DNA of 64,000 nt from Trichoderma breve (GCF_028502605.1 NC_079232.1:5704001-5768000); one strand, 5' to 3'. Shown: positions 11,219-24,348, counted from the first letter of the stretch. Notes: a model not told the origin generated them from the letters alone. Translations and numbers: made by a program.

Positions 11219-13900
11219 CACGCTTCTTGTTGCGGAACCGGACAGCCTTTGCCAAGTGCATCACAGAAGCAATTCGACAATAGCTACATGCAGCCTCGCT
11301 CAGAGTTAAGAGCAGGTGGCAGACGCGTTCTGAGTCTTAACGAACACCATCTGTCGATTTTAACATCATAGCTGCTTTTGGCTCTTTGAAACTGGACGGT
11401 TTCGTCACTTGAGGAACCCGGAGGCTGTCATTTTCTCTTCTGTTTTGGAAACTGGAGGGCGCCGTAGCTGCACTTCGAACTTGAAACTGTTTGTGCGATT
11501 CAGCTTCAGATAAATCTTTCGAAAGTCTTTCTGTCAGATCAGAGTTTAGTACAAACACGTAGTCCAGGAAGCACATGTCCTTGAGCGTAATCAAAGGTTC
11601 ATCCGAATGCTGTTCTCATAATTGAACTAAAGGAAGGCGCGCAATAAAGAATCGTGTACGGTTATCTTTAATGCTTCAATTGACACGGGTGCATTGAGCG
11701 CGGTTTTCTTAATGGAGAGGACATATTCGGCAATCGAATGATAGTGGTTGAAGATCTGCGAGGGGGAAAATGCAGAGACTAGTTAGATATTGTCAATATC
11801 CCGATGGACATCTTTGAGCACCTACGAATGGTTGTTGAAGATGCCAAACAATAGCTGCATGAACTTGCAGAATGAAAGCAGACGATTGCTCTATTTTGGC
11901 TGCGTTCCGTAAGGTGACATAGATTTTGGCACGGCGATTGCTTGGCTTCGAGAGTATTCATGCTCTTGTTGGAATGCTGAGATGTCGGTGGTTCAAAAAG
12001 TTCAATGTTCTTCGAAGTTCACTCTAGGTGTCCTTCCTTTGTTTCTGCCATTGGCGGTGTAGGCCTTAAGAATAGATGCGTGTACGTACATGTAGATTTG
12101 CAGCAACTCCCAAGGCATCTATTGCCTGCACAAACGCCAAAGAAAACGCCTTCTGTGTCGACCAAACTGCTTCGATCTCAGCCTTGCGGGTATCTATTCA
12201 TCATTTGAAGCATCTTGTTGAATAGGAGAATGTTATAATAGACATTGACCGATTCTTGGCGACGGTTCAAAGGAGATAGACGTGCTCTGAGGCTGCTCCA
12301 ATTCGACTAGAAATCTAACGCCATGCTGTTCAAGCTAATAGTTGGTGTAATTTTAGGCTTCCAATGATCATGCGGCATCGTAACTATTGATATGTTGCTA
12401 CCTGCTGGCAATATGAGAGCTACTTTTGCATCATCCGAGACTTGCAAAGACAATCAACTTCAGCAACAGCCTCGAAGCTCACAAAGTCGAGCTCAGAGTG
12501 CCCCCTTTTAGCCTTCAAAACCGCATTTGCTTTTTATAAGAGATTCCGGCTTTTAAGGTGCAGATATCCCAGAGCCGCATGACAAACACCTGCAGCATGT
12601 GTGCTAGCTTCTCGATGTGGCTGCGCTATCCTGTGCTTAGCAACGCATCCCTTCGTTTCTGGTCTCGAGAACAAGCCACAGTCGCATCTAGGGTGGGATC
12701 TGACGCTGAAGGGGCCCCCTTAGACGTGGATTAGGCACGGCAGATCTGGGGAAGCAGAGCCAATCTTCGGGACATGTGGATAGATTAAGTGCCCTACGCA
12801 TTGAATTGTAGCACGGAAGCTTCAGCTTCAGAGCAGCGTCAATGCATTGCCCCTCCACACCTCCATCCCTTGTCGTCTTCCGTCAATGTCACGATATAGC
12901 TTCTCCTTGTTACACATCACGGAGAAAAGCACATGTGATACGAGTAATGGAAGCACCAGGACTTGCGGCAGTTGGAACCAACACCCCATCTTGGCGTCGT
13001 GCAAGGCTACGTCAGATTTGGTTTGGAGGCGGCGTGTGTTTCAAAATAGCAACAGAGTTGTCACAGAAAATCACCTAGCTAGAGCACCGACCGTCGCGCG
13101 AGAATCGAAGAAAATTTTTTTTTTTTTTTTTTTTTTCAATTGATTCATTGCCTGCCAACACTGCTCTCCTGCCCGTTGGTAAATGCGGCGAATGAGCATA
13201 ATAAGAGATACGTGCGTGTATCTGTCCTGGTACCTCGCCTTGATTTGCAGAGCATCGAGTAATACGTGTAAATAAAAATAAAAAACACCTGCAAAGCAAA
13301 ACGCCCAATATCCTAGCCGTCGTTTATCTCCGGCTCCTTTGAGTGTTTCTTCTATACGTAATTTTGTTGGCGACTCTCTTCACCACCGTAAGCTCATTTC
13401 CAGTGCGTCGCTTGGTGATAGGGGCAGGGCTGCTGTCGACATCGAGCAAAGGAGAAGCAACGGGGTTCTCCGTCCCATGATCGTGTGCCCGCCACTCAGC
13501 GTCGCCCGCGCGTAAGCAGCTGCAGTACGCACTTCGTATTGTCCAATTCGATTTTATGCGAGACCAACAAGAGCCTACAAGCTGCTAATCTAGAGCTTGG
13601 ATGAGTCTGGCTAGTCCTCGGCGCCTAGTTCACGACGGACTCTGTCCCAAGTCCAAATTCCACAGCCTTCTGTAGTATCAATCAAACCCACCAAAAGAGC
13701 GGATGGGTATAAGGCAATCGACATGCTGCATGCACTGCATTCCTTCTAGAGCCTTTCCGCTGCAATGACATGCACAATCACAGCTGGATTCCCGTCACAT
13801 CATATCCGGCCGCCTTGGCAATCTCGACTTGCGGGCCCTTGCCTTGCAAATGCATCTCGGGTCAGGCGACTTGCTTGACCTTGACCTTGACTCGACTCGC

Positions 13901-15103
13901 TGTGGACAGGGTACGTACCGTGCCGGGGGTCTTTTTGGTGCTGGGCTGTTTCTCTCTTCTTCCTCGCCTCTCCTCCCCACCAACAGCCACACGCATCCAT
14001 CTTGATCTTTTGTCGCCAACTTGGACCAAGGTAAGCTTGATGGGCATTTGAGTCTTTCAATCCTCGAGTCTGCCTTTGTCCGGTCAAATAAAACCATCCA
14101 GATTCACCTATCCCGAACTAGACGGTAAGTCATCTTGCCCGTAACAAATCAAAGTGCCCTGTTCCCTTCCATCTTCTCCTTTCACCATCCCATCACACAC
14201 GCGCGCAGCACACACACGCACCATACACACTGGGCTAGTGACTAGCAGACGCAAAAGGAGAGCTTGTTTCTTTTTTCTGCTTCTTCTTGTTCCTATTTCC
14301 TGATTCGTCCCGCCCTGGCTGGCCCGCCATCCGCCATCCGCCTCTCCTCAGGTTTCACAGCGCCTCGCGAGCTCCCTTGCATCATGTTTCTTGTTGGTGC
14401 GGCCATCTGATTTGTCCTTCCCCCCTCGAATTCCCTTGCAGACGAAACGCGTTCGTAGGTCCGGAGCCTATCGCTCGTTGCCTCCCCCTCGATTCCGACT
14501 CCACCAGCTCCAGTGGCGCTAGCAGATACAAGAATCAACAGGGTGCGAGTACGTGCAGCACCAGTCGCAGGTCTTTTTCCCGTCTCCTAGCACATCTCCT
14601 AGCAACTGGCAAGACGGACTAGGCCGGAATCAAGTTAGCAGTGGGTGCTTTTTGATTCTGCTACTGCTCCTGCTACTGCTAAGCTGCTGATATCGCCCTC
14701 GACTTTGCCCGGGTCTCTTGCAGCTTCACCTCCTGCGGCTGAACCCCGTTCCACTGTGTCAACCTGCTTCTGACGTTGATGCAGCCTTGAAACCCTCTCC
14801 AGACCGAGACGCCGCCATCATCCCATCTCCGATTCCCGCTTTCCATCTCTCTCCAGCCATTCCTCCATCTTGCTCTCGTCATCTAATTCTTTGTCCTCCC
14901 GTCCCCTCGCGCCAGATCCGTCCCTATCCTATTCCAATATACACCGCGCAACGCCCAGCCCCTCGCCCAATCCAGCCTCCACCGACTCGTTATTTCGATT
15001 CTTACCAACCCCTCCAACGCATCAACACCATACCATACCGCCGTAAACTGAACAATCAGGACAGTAGAACCATCGTCAAGTCACAGCCTCATCTCGGGAC
15101 GAA
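13901..15103 (+). promoter_or_regulatory. presumed promoter and pyrimidine-rich 5' leader of rac1
   Basis: From about 13.9 kb the plus strand becomes strongly C/T-rich with many TCTTC, CCATC and CCTCC runs up to the rac1 ATG. Such leaders are common for highly expressed filamentous-fungal genes. No start-site element such as TATA can be assigned with confidence, and an unseen leader intron is possible. Confidence 0.45.
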
Positions 15104-16100
15104 ATGGCGCAAGCTGGAGTTCAATCGTTGAAGGTAAATCGCAGTCATCTACTTCTCTCCGACTATGATAGTTTTTTTCTTCTTTGGTACTGACGCCTCC
15201 TGTCTCCTTTAGTGTGTCGTGACCGGTGACGGTGCCGTCGGCAAGGTATGTAACCATCTTGACTTGCACCTCCTATCTTCCAAGCTAGTTCCTATCGACT
15301 AACTGCGATTAATAGACGTGTCTGCTCATCTCGTACACGACCAATGCTTTCCCCGGAGAGTACATCCCGACCGTGTCAGTACCGCCTTTCGATGTATAAA
15401 GAAAAATTGGGTTTGCGACTTCTTGGCTGACATTGAAATTCCCATGACAGGTTTGACAACTACTCTGCTAGCGTCATTGTTGATGGCAAGCCAATCAGTC
15501 TGGGTCTTTGGGATACTGCAGGTCAGGAGGATTATGATAGACTCCGACCCTTGTCCTATCCCCAGACTGATGTATTCCTCATCTGTTTCTCCGTTGTGAG
15601 CCCACCATCCTACGACAACGTTGCTGCCAAGGTACGATATACATCTCCTACTTTTGTCTGGTGAGAAGAACCAAAATATCTGACCATAACCAGTGGCTCC
15701 CCGAGATCACTCACCACTCCTCTGGAACCCCAATCATTCTGGTCGGCACCAAGATCGATCTTCGAGATGACCCTGCCACCAGGGCTACTCTGACCAAGCA
15801 ACACATGGAGCCAGTCAAATACGAGAACGTCCTGAACTACGTCAAGGAGGTCAACAAGGCGAACAAGATCATCTACAAGTACATAGAGTGTTCTGCTCTT
15901 ACGCAGCGAAACCTCAAGAGCGTCTTTGACGAGGCTATCCGGTAAGTAAACGTCGACGGCCTGGGATGGGCCTCTTATGCTCTCCTTTTGTTGTACCCGC
16001 CTTCCTACCCGGGGCTAACGTTTCGTGTCTCTCCAGTGCGGTTCTGAATCCCACCCCGCAAGCGTCCAAGGCCAAGAAATCCAAGTGTTCCATCCTGTAA
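15104..16100 (+). CDS. rac1: Rac-family small GTPase
   Basis: Six exons (15104-15133, 15213-15245, 15316-15374, 15451-15631, 15694-15941, 16037-16100) encode 204 residues. All GTPase motifs are present: P-loop GDGAVGKTC, switch I YIPTVFDNYSA, switch [28 protein letters not shown] for guanine, and ECSAL. The C-terminus [10 protein letters not shown] is a basic patch plus a CaaX box ending in Leu, which predicts geranylgeranylation and plasma-membrane targeting. [14 protein letters not shown] and the start [17 protein letters not shown] mark it as Rac rather than Cdc42. Rac controls actin, hyphal polarity and NADPH oxidase in fungi. Residues about 138-157 carry an apparent insertion of about five residues compared with usual Rac proteins ([15 protein letters not shown]). 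Confidence 0.95.
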
Positions 16101-17171
16101 AGATTTCTCGCGAAGCCATTTTCGTTTTCCCATCTGTAGCATCTTGGGCAGCGAAGGCCTCTGTTAGAATTTCTTTTACGAACGATTTCCAATCTCGAGC
16201 TGCCGCCGTCGCCGCCGCACGAATTTTTTTTGGGTCACCTTAGAACGGTGTACATTACAGAAGCTCCTCACCGGGACGTATTTCGATGAACTAGACCGAC
16301 TTAGTTATTAATGGAGAGTGGAGGACGAGACGAAGGGTGAAAGAGGGTCGGGGCCCCGAAAAGGAGATTTCTTTTTTAATGAATATGGCTGTCCTGTGTC
16401 TTGAGATTCCCCCCATTTTCCTGGTACTGTTGATAGGGTTGCAGCAAGCCAGAAAATGACATTTGTTGACAGGACGGCAAGATTCTGACGCCATCTCGAT
16501 GGTCCTAGAAGGTGGAAGATGAAAGAAAATATTACCGATCCATGGCGTCTGGCAAATTAACGATTTTTGTTTTGCTTTGCGCCAGTCGTTTTCTACATTG
16601 CTTGAAAGAATATTTTTGAAACATTATTTTTCTCCTCGTCCCGCTGCTATTCATTCCTTGACTCCTTTTTATGATATTTTTGGGTTGCTTTGGTATCTAT
16701 AGATGGCAAATGCATTGCGGATGATGTTTGGTATGTATTATACCGGCATTTAGAGGGCAGTCTTTGACGTGTTGGCTCAAGAGCTGGCAGAATGCATATG
16801 AAAGACCAAGTTCCGTCCAATTCTATTGGGGGTATCTCTCTTCCAGCAAGTTTTCCTCTTTCCCTCTGTCTCTCGTGCAACCATGCTATCCTAATGAAGC
16901 GGAATGTGCCACTTTTTCGTTTCCGATGCTTGATACATACATCCCGGTTCTCATAGACGGTAGATTGATTCAGCCACAAAGCCTCGGGTTTCTATCGTCA
17001 CAGTCTCATATGAAAAACAACAATAGGCGGCCACCGGCGGATTAAATCGAAATAATCAAGGAACAACAAATAAACAGAATAAACCAGGCCGTATCTGACC
17101 AAGGGCAGCGACAAATAAGCGCAAAAGAAAGCATACATGAAGATTTCAAGCGGCATCATCAACATGGTAGA
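16101..17171. other. rac1 and nop6 convergent 3' intergenic region
   Basis: This is about 1.07 kb between two convergent stop codons. It is AT-rich in the middle and has no supported gene. It presumably holds the 3' untranslated regions and polyadenylation sites of both neighbours. Confidence 0.5.
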
Positions 17172-18251
17172 TTATTTGAACAAGTTTCCAAGGCCAGGGA
17201 GGCGGGCAAGACGGCTCGGGTGAATGTCCATCCTGGACGGGCCGCTGGACTTGCCATTGGTCTGGTTCTCTTCCTTGGCTGTCTTCTCCTTTTCGATGCG
17301 CTTGGCTCGGTTCTCGTCGAGCTTCTTGTTCTTCTCGTTGATCTTGTCTTGGCGGCCCTGGCTCTTTCCGCCTCCTCCAGCACTGTTTGAAAGAAACACC
17401 AAAGGTTAGCATTGACTTTCTTTTTTCGATTTGTGATATAATTTGTTGCATGTTAAAACTCACGTCAGTTCAACATTGATTTTTCTCGCCGGAGAGATGC
17501 CGTCCTCAAACATGGAATGGTGGAATTTGTCCAGGCACGTCCTCTGGTGCGTCGGGGTTGCGAACTCGACAAATGCAATGCCCCTGCAGACCTTGGGATC
17601 CTCCTTCTTCGTCAGGCACCGCACGGCAACGGGCTTCAGAGTAGCGAAATGCGCCGTGATGGACGCCGCTGTGGCGGTGTAGGGAAGGTTGCCGACAAAG
17701 ACAATGTTGCGGCCCGCCTTCTGGGCTGAGGACGAGTCGAGGTCGATGACATCTCCGGATTGGGGCACGTCGTTCGAGGAGGAGGACTTCTCCTTCTTGG
17801 ACTCTTTCTTGCTGGACTTTTCTTTCTTGTCCTTCTTGTCCTTCTTTTCTTTCTTCTCCTCCTTCTTGGCATCTGTCTTTCCGTCTGTCTTGGGTTCAGA
17901 CTTGGGCTCTGCCTTCTTTGGCTTTGTGTTCACCTCGTCATCGTCAATATCCATGCCTTCAGGAAGATCCTGAATGTCCTTGCGCTCCTCTTTCTTCTCT
18001 TTTCGGGTCTTGTTGTTGTATTTGGACTTGTCCTTTTTCGGCTTCTTCTCTGCCTTTTCTTTATTTTCTTTCTCCTTCTTCTCCTTCTTCTTCTTCTTGT
18101 CCTCCTTGGACTTAGGCTTCTTGGACTTTCTCACTTCACTGCCTGGTTCGGCATCGTCATCGCTGCGCTTGCGCTTCTTTTCGGGCAAGTCTTGAGGCAC
18201 ATCGGCGGGCTTGACGTCCTCCGAGGCGGCGGCGGCGCGCTTGGACTTCAT
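17172..18251 (-). CDS. nop6: Nop6-like nucleolar RNA-binding protein (RRM)
   Basis: Two exons (18251-17464 and 17382-17172) encode 332 residues. The N-terminal 175 residues are extremely rich in Lys, Glu and Asp (runs such as KEDKKKKKEKKEK), which suggests disorder and nucleolar retention. One RRM occupies about residues 180-262, with RNP2 as IVFVGNL and RNP1 as RGIAFVEF. A basic C-terminal extension across the intron contains AGGGGKSQGRQDKINEKNKK and ends PGLGNLFK. This layout matches fungal Nop6, which binds rRNA/snoRNA and helps early 40S pre-ribosome assembly. The gene symbol rests on architecture and the RRM-end signature, not on an alignment. Confidence 0.8.
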
Positions 18252-18995
18252 GGTGCAGGATTATTTTGCGAACAATGTCTAGAGAATTAAAAAGAAGGAA
18301 AGATAAAAAGAATTGGCGTTTCGAGTCGCGGGTGAATGTGGAAGACAGCTGGGCGCGACTGTCGAGAGCTTGCGACGATAAGAGGAAAAAAAAACTCCAA
18401 TCGCTCTTATCGCGGCCAGATTGCCTCCAGTCGCAATTTTTAGGTGGGGCAGCTGCTTAGAGTAGGAAGGAAGGGGCTGCTGGCTTGAATCGGCGCTAGT
18501 GGCCGCAATCTTGTAGCTTCCGCTTTGGCGCACCACTAAAATGGCCAGTGACAAACAGAATGGGATGGAGGCTTAGGAGGTTCGAGGAAAAGGTCCATGG
18601 CCAATGAAGATGATTGTACAGTATAGCATCAATATCCATATAAATGTGTTGAGTTAATTATCCTGATATGATACGAAAACTGGGAGGACTTGAGCGATTC
18701 GTCCAAACCGCTGGCCAAGGAGATCTCACTCATCAGTAAAAAGACGACCTCCGTCTGTGCCCGAGGATCGACGGACGCCCAGTATCGTCCCATAAATCAC
18801 TTTTGCACTCCATAGACCCCATAGACGATGAATAACTCCGATTCGCCAAACTTTTCTTTGCTGCTTCAAGGATTGGACTAGCATCACCACTCCATCTGTT
18901 CTGCTTGACCTTGCTTAGACATTCTGCCACAGAGTCAGATCTTTATCAACTAAACGATATTCTAGCCAGTTACCTTTGCACATCCTTAGGTTAGG
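18252..18995. other. intergenic, nop6 promoter and lipase 3' flank
   Basis: This is about 740 bp. A minus-strand frame at 18733-18930 looks protein-like (ECLSKVKQNRW) but begins at a GTG, and the lipase reads better if it stops at 18996. I see no other signal. Confidence 0.4.
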
Positions 18996-20777
18996 CTAAT
19001 GAGGCAGCCGTGATATCAAATTTGCAATGTTGAGATACATATTTTGCATGGCAACCGACTGCTCTACATTTAGTCAAGGTTTTTAGCAGCAAGAAATCAG
19101 GGGCCTCACCGTATCCCGTTCAATAAAAATTCCAATCTCATCTGCATGGTCCATGGTGTCGTTGACGCCCAAGTGCCAGTAGATATCTCGCTTTCCGGGG
19201 ATGCTAAAATCGACGTCAGGCAGGGAGCCGACGCTTCTGACGCTCCCACGCGGACCCGCCATGGATGCGGTGTTGACGATGCCGTCATTCTGGAGCCAGT
19301 CTTCAAAACCGGGCTCTAAAATCTCCCTCTGCGCCTGCGTAAGCTGCTGGCCACCCATTGCATAGACAGTTGGCATCATTATTGGTATGACGTCCTCTCG
19401 CGGAATGTACTCTCCTGGACTAGGAAGCTTCATATTGTAACCCTGTATCCGGAGAACCCTAGTAATCACTGATTGTGTGATCCATTGTACGAAAGCAGGG
19501 AAATCAACGATCGCTGGGAGAAATGCCCATGCCCCATTAACCACCATGTTCGTCAGCTGTCCGAGGAACGGGATTGGGATCCCTGTCTTGAAGGGAAACT
19601 CGTTTAATGCGACCTTGCCCCAGTCTGGCCAACCGGTAGGAAAAGGTTTTGTTGCATGAAACGATAGGCTGAAGTAGAAGATGTTTGGCGAGGTGTTGAT
19701 TGTTTTCTGGGAGAGTTCATGGACACCTTCGATGCTGTTGTCGTAAAACCCGTTGTTCTTGGAATATAGCCACTTCCACACGGGGCCATCGGGCGATTCT
19801 AGGCGTTCAAGCATGCCTTGGAATGTTTCTCCAGTATTTCTACAGATTCCCCAGTGGTCAAGCTGGAGGTCAAAGGCTCTCTTTTCTGGAGGATAGAAGG
19901 AGGCTGTAGCAAAGAGTCTTGCAATGAGCCCGACAGCGGCGCACAATTGTCGCTGAGTTCATTAGTCTTTGGAACCTTGGTCATTGTAAGGGCTGGGCCA
20001 TGTCAATACATACATCAACAAAACTCTCGAGAACATCGATAATCGTAGTTCCTCGGTGAGGGGTCCCGAGAGTGGTGACTGAGATGGCCCAGTCATCCCT
20101 CCCTGGCTGGCCAAAATATTCCGTATGCAAATATCCGTTGTTACGTCTCATTAGATCTAAAAGAAAGCGCACCGTATTTCCGCCTTGAGAATGACAGACA
20201 AAATGAACTTTATGATCTTTGTCCCATTTCCAGTTATCGAAGCCCGGCGAATGTGAATATAGGATGGCGCGCCTTCTGTTGGTGGTGCAGGTTCGCTTTG
20301 GGCCACGGCCTGGCCCAAAATAATTACCATATTTCACATCAACATCATTTTTCTCCGCAAGGGTATTTGTCGTCAAGTCAACTGTGCTAAATCTGATAAA
20401 AATGAGCCTAAAGTATTGAAGTGCCTAGGTAGTGAGAAACATACTGCCCAAAAGTAAGCTGCCTGTATAGCTCACAAGCGCGTTCCCAGTTTGTCGATAT
20501 GGGAGCAATGGAAGCGACGATCACTGTATAGCCTCTATTGGCCAAGAGGGTCGCGATGTCAATTTCGCCGCCAAAGTAGTTGATGGCACCGAATAAAGGA
20601 GCTCCCCAGCCTGTGAAACCCGGTACTTTGCTGCGTTAGTACTCGAGCTGGAGAAGGTTTTTGAGACCTACCAAAGACAATCGGGACCGACTTATCGTCG
20701 GGTGCAATGTTTTCCACCTCTTGAGCGAGTTTGTGTAAATTCACAAGCCCATTCGGGTCATTGAGATTTGGAGCCAT
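18996..20777 (-). CDS. alpha/beta-hydrolase lipase of bacterial type
   Basis: Five exons (20777-20672, 20610-20445, 20392-20014, 19952-19110, 19058-18996) encode about 518 residues. The nucleophile elbow is HSQGG with Ser158, in VHFVCHSQGGNTVRFLLDL, followed by TTLGTPHRGTT. Asp440 in NDGIVN and His486 in MDHADEIG fit the other triad members as placed in staphylococcal and thermoalkalophilic lipases, so the catalytic set looks complete. The final exon (MQNMYLNIANLISRLPH) was chosen over read-through at 19083 because it restores a natural ending. No secretion signal follows the chosen ATG. In-frame sequence continues upstream to 20924 from a GTG, so a missing first exon is possible. It probably hydrolyses triacylglycerol or related esters. 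Confidence 0.82.
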
Positions 20778-23700
20778 GAGAAAGATTTGCCAGATAGTTG
20801 ACCACGAGTGTAGATAACGAACAACGTTGGTGGGAGAGAGTTGTCGAAGTGAGTGAGAAAAAAAAAACCCCCCTTTATGTTGATTTGTGGCGATCCAGGA
20901 ACGAGTATGTCTAGTGAACGACACAGGTCGGCCGCATATTTATGGCCGTATAAATCCTGTGATATAGGATTTGACAGGCTATCTCAGTGAATGAGCCTTA
21001 TAACATGATGACGGAAGTGCTATTCAGCTGGTTCAGGCTTCATTCAGCTGGAGAGTATAAGTTCCCTTCAGCTGAAGAGTGCATACCAAGTTGACGCACC
21101 GGACCAGTCAAAGAGGGCAGGGCGGATGGCGAAGAGGATGGGGGCTTCCGCGCGCACCTGAGTTTCTGAGAAGGTCCCAGCCATCCTATCAACCTTAGTT
21201 CAATTAAAGCAAATTGGCTGTGGCGTACCCCTTGGAAGACTAACACATTCCAAGAAATCACATGCTCGCCAGTCCAGGTGCATCAGCTGAAATGATTTAA
21301 TCACCACTAATGTCAGCCACCTTGCGGCTAGGCGCCCTCGATGCAGCATTAGCATACAGAAAGCCTTCAGCTCAGATTGCATCAATCAGGTTGAATGCTA
21401 TGCTCTGAAAGAAGTGCTTGTTTGCTAGTGCATTGGTATTAAACGGTCGCTTTATATTCACATACGATGCTGTTATGCTCACTACCCAGGAACGGTTGCT
21501 ACTTGGTGCCATCTGCAAGTAGGCGAATCTTGGACGCTTATCCCACCATCTGTCTCTTCCTCTTCCAGCAGAACAAAGTGTCCATCAGAAGTTGTTCAGT
21601 TTGGTATATACGTAGAGAGCTGGCTCCGGTAATAACAGAATGTCCAAGGTGGGCATGAACGCTCCAGCGATGGCAAATGTACATATCTGGCCGATCCCAT
21701 TTGGTTTTGTACACATCAGAGAACACGGAGGGATCATGACTAGTAGCGATCAAATCGATGCATATGGTATGTCGTAAACCGGTGGGCATAGCGGTGCGGC
21801 CGTCTTGCGTCTCTGCTTTGTCGACAGCCGTTGTGCAGATCAACCCGAAGGCTTGATGGATTGGCAGAATCTATTGCTTCCGGTAATGAGCTTCTCGGAA
21901 GCCACCGGCTCACCAGACGGCACGAGTTTCGTGATCGCAAAGGGTCAAGTAAAATTGGGCATATCACGGCCCGGTTGACTGAGGAGCTCGTTCCGAGCTT
22001 CTCTCGGGAACTTCCGTCGTTGGGTGGCTTGGTTTCGCTGTACGAGTTCCATTCCGCGTCAAGAAAGGCTGTCAAAAATTAGTATTGAAGTACTGACTCT
22101 TGGACTTCATACTAATAATGCATATGGAACTTACCGCACAAGCTATAGCATGAAAATAGAGAAGCTGCGTATATCGCTGTTGACAGCCTGGATCATTCCA
22201 GCTGAGCACTAACATGTGCGTTACATGCAGAAATAACTGCTATATAGTTTGATGGCTCGCTTTGCTGTTCATGCGACGGGCTGTATTGCGAGTGCTGGTG
22301 GTCAACAGGAATAGGACCTACAGATTACACTCTACCAATTTCTTCAAGCAATCCGCAATGTGTGATCTTCCGGTCTTACCGCTGGGCCTTCATCTCACAT
22401 GGCAAGCCTGGTTGAGAAATTTGATGACATGATAGCGGCCAATGGAAACTACAACAAAGATACACAAAACATCAGCCTAAAGTTGATAGATCAAACTCTA
22501 TCACCAACATATGAACGGATCTATCATAACCGTGCTGACTCGTACTTGAGGTATCTAGGAACCCAAGTAGGTATGAAGCAAGCCCTGCAATGCTAGTTCC
22601 ACAGCGAGACATCAGTCTAGGGCGGAGAGAATTGAAACTTTACTCGAGTATGTACGATAAAAAAGCGGACACTCATGACTGCCGTGGAAGCAACGTTTTG
22701 CAATTGGTCGCTAGTTCGCTTCTTGTTACGCCGCGTCGACGCCACCCGCTTCTTTATTTTTTGCTCCAGTAAAGGCCGAGGCAGTAGCCAGTGATTCGGC
22801 ATTAATTTACCAGTGGTAGTATCTGGTAGTTTTGCGAGGGCCTTTCAGAAAGACCAGAATGTGTCGGTTGCACAAAGGCTTTTATTATGTTTCTTGAGAT
22901 AGGTCCTAATCGACTAAGCATGCAAGATTCCATCTGGTACTACCTATTCCTACGTAAGATTGCCAGCAAAGGCTTGTTCGATTCATGCATCCATCCGAGG
23001 CGGCCTGATAGTCCATTTTCTTTCGATTGTGATTAGTACAGTTGCCAAGTGTTGTCTCAACCGTAATACTTACTATCTACGTGCTTGGTATCGTGCTCAA
23101 ACCAAGTCTGAGCAGGAGCATCTCGGAGAGAGTCCGCGACTCAGTCAGAGATAAGCCCTGGCCACTCATTGGCTGGAATGCCGAGTTTTCTGCGTCATCG
23201 CACCACAACCGCCAATTTCTCTTCTGTTCCTGCCACTCGACCGTGCGGGGAAACGGCGGTCTCCCTCCTTGGGGGCAAGAGGCTACGAGTTCCTTTTTGC
23301 CCTCTCCAGCAGCAAACTAGCGAGAGGCATGACTAGCCCAGCAAGCCCAGGCCTGGGCGTTCTTACCCCACGGATTTCTAGGCTGCTACCCCGCAAGTGC
23401 AGGGGCAGCGAAAGCCAATCGACGGCCCTGAGTTAGCGAGTTAGGGGAGTTTAGCGCAGCCTAGAACCTCTGAATGCCCTGTAGAAGCCATGGATCGAGA
23501 ATCTTGCGTGTGGAGAAGTGAGAAAGCCGATGCCGTTTGGAGACCGTTGATCGCAAGGTTCCTTGAATCCCCCCAATACCCATAATCTCATCACAGCTGT
23601 TTGTGATCCCGTCGGGTGTTTGCGCATTCGACGGCTTGACAAGGTTCAAACATACGAGTCAGTCAGCCAGCCATCCAGCAATTCAATCAATCAATCAACC

Positions 23701-24348
23701 AACCAGCGAGTTTTTGTCTCTGCAGTATTAGAGACAGCACTTTGAGCAGATACTCTAGCTTCGGCCCCAGATTTCGGAAGTTGATCGACATCGTCTACTG
23801 GCCTTACCATTCCCGATTGATCAATTTTCCTGGCTCTCATGGCGCCATAGAAGAGAGCCGCTCCACCGAAGAGACAACAACCTTGACGCCAGTGACCTTT
23901 GGATGGTGTGAGTCCTTGTAAATCCCGAGGCCAACTGCCAGGGTTTGTGCGCGTGTCCGTCAAATGATGCTGTATGTGCTAACCCGCATTGTGGAGAAGA
24001 ATGATGGATGAGTGCAACATCGTGGGTCACCCCAGAATCTCAAGTTCCCCCAACTGCTATTACTAGAGAACAACAAGGACAGCAGCGGCAGCTCGGAACA
24101 AGTCAGCTCCTAAGCATGGGTCCTTGGACGGCGGGCTCTTCAAGTAATACGCCGTCCCTTTATCATCTGTCGTCCCCCTCATCTGAGACAAGACAGCTCT
24201 TCCCTCGGATGTAACCCTGCCATTGACCACCCTTCTTTTCTCTTTTTCCTCCTCTTTTCTCCAACTCTCTGACCTGATCACCACGTTTTCTGACAAGATT
24301 CCGTAGCATTCGTTGTCTCCGGTGTTACACTTTGACCTACAAAGCGCA
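20778..24348. other. intergenic, about 3.6 kb, no gene supported
   Basis: The region contains three nearby TTCAGCTG elements at about 21022-21065. Minus-strand frames at 21538-22075 look vaguely protein-like but have no ATG-to-stop gene. A short ATG frame at 22399-22596 (65 codons) has a plausible composition but no recognisable family. The last part, from about 24220, is a pyrimidine-rich promoter for the permease gene. Confidence 0.4.

Larger units (their letters stand above)
7359..13900. other. gene-poor block, no convincing gene
   Basis: About 6.5 kb separate the mob2 start from the rac1 leader. Frames are short, most lack ATG starts, and both strands give overlapping low-quality translations with no motif I recognise. 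It contains the degenerate repeat array at 8.36-9.40 kb, one weak 96-codon frame at 10928-11218 and a T run of more than 20 bases at about 13117-13137. The sequence may include old, decayed mobile DNA, but no transposase or terminal repeat could be identified. Confidence 0.5.

Noticed and set aside
18733..18930. Minus-strand frame ECLSKVKQNRW as an extra lipase exon
   Set aside because: It needs extra introns with poor sites, and the lipase already ends naturally at 18996.
19083..19110. Lipase ending at 19083 with a short RPLISCC tail
   Set aside because: A GTGAGG donor at this point and an acceptor before 19058 give a better C-terminus (MQNMYLNIANLI), so the tail is probably intron.
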